A stretch of DNA of 58,438 bases, from contig MNCI01002748.1 in NCBI GenBank assembly GCA_015680685.1, positions 256,751 through 315,188 of the forward strand, written 5' to 3'. The position numbers and the translations under genes are program-made. This stretch comes from Gnetum montanum. Lineage: Eukaryota; Streptophyta; Gnetopsida; Gnetales; Gnetaceae. Under the pieces are notes generated by a model. It was not told the origin of the DNA, ran no database searches, and was given only the letters and a program-made list of their open reading frames with translations. Below, piece after piece: positions 52,491 to 58,438 of this stretch (positions are counted from its first letter, which is position 1; every line of letters starts with the position of its first letter).

Positions 52491-52565
52491 AACAATGAGG
52501 TGTTACCATAGTGGTAAAACTCTTAATTTGAAAGTTGAGTTATATATCTTGGGGTATACCTATTT
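52491..52565 (+). repeat. SINE-like fragment, shorter relative of 49770-49900
   Basis: AACAATGAGGTGTTA is identical to the head of the 49900 copy, followed by CCATAGTGGTAAAA, an A-box-like sequence. The end, ATATCTTGGGGTATACC, resembles that copy's tail. The B-box part is deleted. Confidence 0.5.
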
Positions 52566-53929
52566 TACAATTATCTTATTAGTACGAGACTTAATAATTG
52601 ATATAACTAACATGATACTTTGATAATGTGATATGTTTTTAATAAGTCTGACTCCTTTATGATGATGTTTGACTTGAGTTTTGTATTTTAACTTGTGTAA
52701 TTTTATCATAAGTATTTTCAATTTTATTTGGATTATCATTATTTTCAGCATAAGACATCATTAATGGTTCTATCAAAGTTGCATAATAGAATAAGGTTTC
52801 AATCTTCTCTCTATCTTTGAAAGTTTGATTCCAAACTTGGCATTTTTTGTCATCATGAGTGGCATCACAAGTTAGGGATTGATCATTGATGGCATGTCTA
52901 ATGGTAATTTTGTATCTACTATAGGCTTTGAACTGATCTCAATTGAGATAACACACTTCCTTTATAGTCTAAGTATGGTTTGGTGACGTGTTAGTCTTTA
53001 TGAACCTCATGTAGGGAATTTCCATTTCCTTTATTACTTTTCTCTGTTGAGGCCATTTCTCAGAGTCTCTTGAGGCTATAAGATCTTTTCTAGGTTTGGA
53101 GAGACCCATTGGGACATGTATCTTTGAGCCTAAGTTCATTTAGCTTTGAAATCATGATTTTGATGAAGGGGATTAGGGTAGTGTACTAGCATACCCCCTA
53201 TGCTAGCTTCATAGAGTTAGCATACGTCTTGTCTTTTCTATTTTGATTTCATCAAAAAAAGGATTGGAAAGTAATCTTATGCTCTAGCACAAGGGCACTA
53301 GCTCCTTGGTGCTAACTCATCCCATATGTTTGTGCCTTGGAGCTAGCTCCTTGAGGCTTGACTACTTTTCCATTTTCACTCTGAAAACTACAAATACTAA
53401 GGTATAGAAATCATTTGGGATCTTTTTCGCTATCTTGTTTTTCTTTGCATTTTTAGATTAAGTTCCTGCTTCCTTTGGTAAATGTTTTTATTTTTCTTTG
53501 TTTCCTTATGTATTTTTAAGTCATTACTTCATCATGCAATGAGACTCTATTGGCTTACTGTCATGCTTTTGCAACTCAAAATTGTTTGATTGATGTTGAA
53601 TTGAGTATTTATGTAGTGGATAAAGCTTATGGTTTTCCAATTTTGATGTAGCATAAATGTAAAATACCAAAAGTATGCATTGCACAATGTGTATCTTTAG
53701 AATTAATTATTATTTAATTAGTTAAACATGTAGAGCTATAGTATTGTCTGTATAGCATGATGTTGGGCCATTGAGGACATGACTAAGGAGCATTTCTAAA
53801 AATGATAATCCAAGAATGATAATAGCCAATCTTCTAATAACTTTCTTCACTATCTTATTTTTTTCTTAGGTCATTTTTATTCCTGGTTCTCCAATTCTTA
53901 AATAAACTTGTAAGACATGATGCAAGTTT

Positions 53930-54330
53930 AGTAAATATTGGAATTACAATCATATTATAGTTTCAAAAAGATATGCTTAATTAAATTAGCCCATGGTGGC
54001 TTCCTTTTAATAAAGGATCTTGAGATACTAATGCTTCTAGATTGTGTACCACTTGGAACAAATTTGGTATCATTGCAATTTCTTGTCTATGTATGCATGA
54101 TTGATGGAATACTTGGACTAAAGCTTCTATCCTCTATGATTTTAATAGAAAGAGGAAAAAGAACTTCAAAAATTTAGTTTCTAATTTTGAGAATTTATAT
54201 AAAGTTGATAATAATTTGCATTAGGCTTTCCCAAATATTTTTGGGAAGGATGGAAGATATGTTTCTTCTTTTAATTCTAAATTTTCTTATGAGATTATTA
54301 CAAAGAATGCTTTTATTGATAAAAAATTGA
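53930..54330 (+). pseudogene. Possible LINE (non-LTR retrotransposon) ORF2 C-terminal remnant
   Basis: The frame 53938-54177 contains HGGFLLIKDLEILMLL, resembling the EGGLGIRDLxxxNxALL block that follows RT in plant L1 elements. A second frame near 54195-54330 has GRYVSSFNSKFSYEI, recalling the GxFSVKSAY start of the adjoining zinc-binding region. Stops and a frame change separate them. No RT catalytic box was found, so the call is tentative; chance similarity is possible. Confidence 0.3.
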
Positions 54331-55066
54331 ATAAGGCCTAGAAAATGCAATTATCATCATACTTCTAAATGAGGAAAATGAAAGATATTTAAAGAGCTCA
54401 TACATTTCCTAAAACTCATAATTTTTTTATAGTGTCTTATTCATCAAGGTCTTCCTATCGATACTAATCTTTAAAAAATGAGGAATATTTAGTGAAGGCT
54501 CATTTGCTCAAATTTTTTTTAGTATCATATTGCTTAGCATGCTTTGAAATAGACATCCAAAATTTTTAACAACTTTCAACCAAACATTAGTGAAGTCATT
54601 CTTGGTGAATAGCCTACTTAGTCTACTTCCATTCTTTGCTTTTAAAAATGTATTTAACCATTTGTTCTCTACTCTATTTGAAAATGATGTATAGTTATTT
54701 TCCAATAGTAAGAGCATAACTATGATCTCTCTTCAAGAGTCATGTACTAGATTTTCAAAGATGTCTCTTTTCAGCTACAACTTCAAGTAAAAAAGCTTAC
54801 AATGAAAGTTGAACAATTAATTTATTTTCTTTAATATTAATTTCTTTTTGTTTTAGAGGCTCAAGGATGTAAAGCTTTCAAATTTTGTTACTATTTGTTT
54901 TGTATTTCTAATTGATGCATTTTTTTTTATTCATAGAAAGAGTTTTCTCCTTCTCTTTACAAGAAATATTCTAGTAAGAAGTAAAAACTCATTAGGGCAC
55001 TTTTGAATAAGGGTAAAATTTGACCATTTTTCTACTTTAGAGGGGAGGCTTCTCAAGATTAGTTGT
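54331..55066. other. AT-rich DNA, no gene recognised
   Basis: A 69-codon minus-strand frame (54717-54508) has no recognisable motif. It ends at the GG LTR; flank GTTGT at 55062-55066. Confidence 0.4.
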
Positions 55067-55918
55067 TGATGAATCACTCAATGGGATGTGTCGATGTAGC
55101 CTTGTCAATGCATCCTCATCAACACATGGTTAGATGCATTGACATAGTGTCTATTTTTTCCTATATAAATGCACACATGCATCGCATTTATAGCATGTTA
55201 AGTTCATAGCATAGTCAAAGTCTTGTAGTTTTTTTACCCTAGAGTTAGAATATTTTCTGAGTGCCCATGGTAGGATTTCAAGGATTGTGCGATTCTTTAT
55301 TTGAGCATCTTGTACCTAAACACATTGATGTAACCAAAAATAAAGATAAGATTCATGACATTCCTTGCAGCACTTGGGATAGATTAATGTTTCCTTTTGT
55401 GCACTTTCTTACTTATGCATTTTTACATTAATGTCTTTGATTAATTAATCTGTTTAATGACAATGCATAAGTATGACCACTTCGAGCTTACTACTTAACA
55501 CTTGGTAATCCCAGTAGTGGCTATTTGGTACACCTAGCAATAGGCACTTGGTAACCCAGTCGCATTAGAGTAGGTTTAGGATGTGAACAGAAAGTGGGCT
55601 TGGATGCTTATGTTATGATAGCTAGATTAAGGCACTAGATAGTTAAGTAGTTAATCCTTAATCATTTCTCTTATTTGCATTTAGATAAAATAAAATAAAA
55701 TAAAAACATAAATAAAAAGCATGTACCTTGGCATACACTTAACAATACACTTGTTCTTACACAAGTTAAGCTAAGAAGACAACGATCACATCTTAAGTCA
55801 TTATCTTTGCTCATCGATGCACTTAGGAACTAAAGTCCACAAATTTCGATTAGATCACTAGTGTAATGCTTGCTTGTAATTCATATGGTTGGGTGTAGGC
55901 ACTACTTGTTACTCATCA
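55067..55918 (+). repeat. GG 5' LTR (852 bp)
   Basis: TGATGAA to CTCATCA. Half-sites GTCGAT 55090, GTCAAT 55104, ATCAAC 55118 and ATTGAC 55138 (steps 14, 14, 20), then TATATAAA at 55162, 24 bp on. AATAAAGA near 55339. Confidence 0.85.
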
Positions 55919-55937
55919 TTGGTGCCATTACCAAGGA
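55919..55937 (+). other. GG primer binding site (tRNA-Asp type)
   Basis: TTGGTGCCATTACCAAGGA after the LTR, a diverged tRNA-Asp complement. Confidence 0.75.
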
Positions 55938-56059
55938 TTTTAGTTAGCTAAGTGCGCTACATAGGAAAGATAGTGAAAAAATCTATGTTGTAAAGGAAAC
56001 TAACACTAAACTATTAAGATAAATACTAAAAATAAACACATGCTATTTTTGAAGAATCA

Positions 56060-56466
56060 CTGATATTGGCTTATTCTTACAAGAAAGATTTTCCACCACC
56101 ATTCAAGGAGGCCAAAAGATATAAATGGCCCAATAGTTCAAAGTTTTCTACACTGATCTGGATGCTTACACTCTAGATTTCACCTTCATACTACATCAAG
56201 ATGAGCAGCTATGATGGAAGGACATGGATGGCAACATTGTGTTGCCTCCCAACCGATCCATTCCCACGATGCTATTGAACAATCTAATCAAGTTACACAT
56301 TGTTAAACTTAATGCAGAGTACAAGGTTCAAGACCATGCCTACCAAGATTATCATCCCACAAAGGCCCAATGGAAGATAGCTCGGAAAATGGAAGCTTGA
56401 TATGAGGCTTCAAAAGGCAAAAGGTTTCCTAACCACTTGTTTTTACAAATCTACAAAGAAGGTGAG
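56060..56466 (+). pseudogene. GG gag N-terminal fragment
   Basis: A frame from about 56145 reads YTDLDAYTLDFTFILHQDEQ, then a stop, DMDGNIVLPPNRS and DHAYQDYHPTKAQ. These match the gag N-terminal domain of GE and GH. It is cut at 56466 by the GH LTR. The gag start upstream is not clear because of decay. A short tail (YKEGE) directly precedes the insertion. Confidence 0.7.
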
Positions 56467-57534
56467 TGATGAGACGTGACCTGCATGTGCCGCGATATCG
56501 CGGCCGCCGCGATATCGCATCCCATGTGATATCGCGTCTTACCCTGCGATATCGCGTACGCAATATCGCGGTCCGCCGCCATATCTATAAATAAGAGGCG
56601 ACACTCCCTTCATTTCTCAATCCTGGCTAGAAGTAGCGAAGCTCTGGCAGATTGATCACTCCAGAGTTAGAATTTTTCCCATGTGCCCGCAGTAGGAGTC
56701 CTAGAGTGAACGACTCTTTATTCAAGCAGCTTGTAACCTGAACCCAAGTTGTGTACGGCAATAAAGATGAACTTGATTGGATAAACCTTGCAGCATGTGG
56801 CTTTATTGTTTATTTACTGCTTTCCTAGTGCGTTCAAGTACAACTTGATTACGAGCGTCTACAGACGTGTATGGCTAGTCAAGGAATCGGCTGCTTGATG
56901 CAACGCATGAGTACGACTCAATTACGATCATTGGCTGCTTGGTAACCCAGTAGCGTATTCCAGGATTCTGCGCTTGGTAACTCCCGGGTCTAATGTGTAC
57001 GGCTAGTTGAGGAATCGGCTGCTCATTGCTAGGCTAGATCGTGTGATAAGTACGACTTAGTTACGAGCACCCACGGGTGTGTACGGCTGGCTAAGGAATC
57101 GGCTGCTTATCACACGTAGGCTAAATAGGTGCCTCAGTACGACCACTTCGAGCACTTGCGTTACGTGTGGCGATCCCAGTAACGATTAGCGTTTGGTAAG
57201 CTGCAGTTGCATAGTTCAGGGTGTGTCCGGTAAGTGGGAACGGATGCTGACGCTAGTTAATTTAGACTTAGATCTTTAGTTAGAGTTAGCTTAGTTTCTC
57301 AACCCTTTCTCCTGGTAGCATAGAAGATAAGCCGAAAATACCAAAAAAATCACATACCTCAGACTTGCTTAACCATACACCGTGACACATACAAGCAAGC
57401 CTGGGAAGACAACGAACGATTAACCCCAAGTGTTTCTTGTGGCGTTAAGGCATTTAGTCTGCGGAGTTCGACCGGATCGCGCGTGCACGCTCGTATTCGT
57501 ATGGTTGAGTGTAGGGGTACCTCGCCACTCATCA
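56467..57534 (+). repeat. GH 5' LTR (1068 bp)
   Basis: TGATGAG to CTCATCA. Half-sites at 56494, 56511, 56528, 56548 and 56562 (steps 17, 17, 20, 14); TATAAATA at 56586, 24 bp on. AATAAAGA near 56760. U5 has repeated TACGAGC...GTGTACGGCTGGCTAAGG-type blocks. Confidence 0.9.
56494..56593 (+). promoter_or_regulatory. GH LTR core promoter
   Basis: Five GATATC-type half-sites in CpG-rich surroundings (CGCGATATCGCGG). The pair 56548/56562 is a near-palindrome with one change. TATA box at 56586-56593. Confidence 0.65.
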
Positions 57535-57535
57535 T

Positions 57536-57552
57536 TGGCGCCGTTGCCGGGG
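57536..57552 (+). other. GH primer binding site (tRNA-Asp)
   Basis: TGGCGCCGTTGCCGGGG, an uninterrupted match to the complement of the plant tRNA-Asp(GTC) 3' end as I know it. This identifies the primer for the whole group. Confidence 0.9.
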
Positions 57553-57681
57553 ACTAAGTGTTTTTACGCCAATTTAACATAAGGGATATCACTCACATCG
57601 TTGTGAGCCTAAAACGAACCTTAGGGTTAATCAGTTAATTCAGAACATAAATAACGGTGAAAATTAGCACACCATTAGAAA

Positions 57682-58438
57682 TGGCTTCTTCTCATGCAAT
57701 CAACTCACCTAAGGACAATACAGGAGAAAGTCAGGATCATACGCATAACCGAAATCAACCATGTCCTCAACAATCCAAGGTCACATATACTCATCCCGAT
57801 GAGTATGTGCCGGATTTTACCTTTGTTTTCCATCAAGATGAGCAACTGCGGTGGAGAGACATGCAAGGTAACATCGTGTTACCCCCAGATCGATCCACTC
57901 CCAACATGCTTTCCCGTGCTTTGGTACAGTATGGCATGCATGAGCTGCTTGCTGAATACGTTTTGGATGATTATGACACAAGGGATTATCATCCCACAAA
58001 TGCCCAACGTATTCGGGATGCAAGGCAGGAGAGCCAACATTTACTATTGAAGAGCAAGGTTTGCCACGTCATTAGTGAAATAGGAGAAGAGGAACCCCTC
58101 ATGATGGGTTTCTTGGAAAATGATGTTCCTCCTCCTCACTCTAGTGAAGAGGTTAGGCATCATGGCCTTAGATCAACGATACATATTCCAGGCTCTGATC
58201 CCCGTGAGCACCAGCTGTTCACGGCAAGAACAACTACTCACACTAATGACGGATTCGTTGATCATCACAACGATACCGAAGCAGCCGAAGAGAAGGCACG
58301 AAACATCATCATGGTAATGGATCCCCTTCTTCTTCCCCTTCATCTCATCATTCACACTCTCCTTCCACATCTGGGCGCAGCCACCATGGGCATAACGCAG
58401 AGAGTAAAGGTAAAAGAGATGAAATGCCTCGACAGGAA
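57682..58438 (+). CDS. GH gag polyprotein, N-terminal part (runs off the window)
   Basis: Start ATG at 57682 (MASSHAINSPK), about 130 bp after the PBS and parallel to GE. The frame is open for 252 codons to the last base. The N-terminal domain contains VTYTHPDEYVPDFTFVFHQ, RWRDMQGNIVLPPDRS, DYHPTNAQ-like RDYHPTNAQRI and EEEPLMMGF. From about 58250 the frame seems shifted: the neighbouring frame gives the Ser/His-rich GSPSSSPSSHHSHSPSTSG stretch that GE has in phase, while this frame gives hydrophobic sequence. So a small indel (net not a multiple of three, near 58250-58290) probably breaks gag. The Retrotrans_gag core should follow beyond the window. Confidence 0.7.

Larger units (their letters stand above)
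51885..53930. other. AT-rich DNA with local repeats, no clear gene
   Basis: A pyrimidine tract and AG at about 51966 followed by a GTAGG donor-like site would allow a 15-nt exon (51967-51981), but this is weak. It also holds the direct repeat at 52160/52428 and a SINE fragment at 52491. 53160-53370 repeats GCTAGC-type words. Nothing else recognised. Confidence 0.4.
55067..56466 (+). mobile_element. GG: 5' end of an Athila-like Ty3/gypsy element
   Basis: LTR, PBS and gag N-terminus, then interrupted at 56466 by GH. Any remainder lies beyond GH, right of the window. The LTR belongs to the GD subfamily. Confidence 0.83.
56467..58438 (+). mobile_element. GH: 5' end of an Athila-like Ty3/gypsy element, the best preserved in the window
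   Basis: Full LTR, exact tRNA-Asp PBS and a gag frame that stays open from its ATG to the window edge. CpG content in its U3 is high compared with the other LTRs, suggesting a younger insertion. It is nested in GG; the flank GTGAG (56462-56466) should recur after its 3' LTR. Confidence 0.88.

Overview
The window looks like nuclear DNA of a seed plant with a large, retrotransposon-rich genome. The evidence is plant-type Ty3/gypsy elements primed by tRNA-Asp, a Ty1/copia element, a chromovirus-like pol, tRNA-derived SINE-like pieces and almost no low-copy sequence. I cannot name the species. No bacterial-type operon, CRISPR array, rRNA or intact tRNA gene was seen. Every protein-coding stretch recognised is a decayed retroelement gene. 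A single N lies at 1009.

Layout. 1-4675: 3' half of a + strand gypsy element (GA) with a coiled-coil 3' ORF and its 3' LTR. 4676-7410: 5' half of a - strand gypsy element (GB: LTR, PBS, gag), abutting GA. 7411-8995: AT-rich DNA. 8996-18926: complete - strand gypsy element (GC) with two LTRs, PBS, PPT, gag-pol and a perfect AGTAT target duplication. 19378-19932: LTR of another family with a tRNA-Met PBS. 20531-24315: 5' part of a - strand gypsy element (GD). 24316-28890: decayed - strand copia element. 28891-30608: AT-rich DNA with a degenerate tandem repeat. 30609-37320: + strand gypsy element (GE) lacking RT, RNase H and integrase. 37326-41731 and 47954-48256: LTR fragments and a decayed chromovirus-type pol, split by GF at 41732-47953, a + strand non-autonomous gypsy element with two 1011-bp LTRs. 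48560-55066: the least repetitive part, with SINE-like fragments, possible exons of an unidentified gene and a possible LINE remnant. 55067-56466: 5' end of a gypsy element (GG), interrupted by GH (56467 to the window end), which has a full LTR, an exact tRNA-Asp PBS and an open gag start.

How the parts relate. GA-GH form one Athila-like superfamily: LTRs run TGATGA...CTCATCA, the PBS matches tRNA-Asp, and gag carries an unusual CX2CX3HX4C knuckle. GC alone retains recognisable pol from end to end; GE and GF are deletion derivatives that keep LTRs, PBS, gag and PPT and could only have moved with enzymes from relatives.

Most interesting signals. (1) All ten LTRs whose U3 is visible share a spacing rule: 6-bp half-sites 14 bp apart, often one 19-20 bp step, and the last half-site exactly 24 bp upstream of the TATA box. 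The half-site itself changes from GATATC to GACATC to ATTGAC between subfamilies. (2) A copy of this promoter module lies inside GA, upstream of its 3' ORF. (3) A purine-rich motif, CTTTGGGGAGGACCCACTA, is conserved in the 3' internal region of four elements. (4) Two long ORFs keep their frame over more than 2 kb with 20 in-frame stops, all TAG or TGA and none TAA, as expected from decay at methylated CHG and CG sites.
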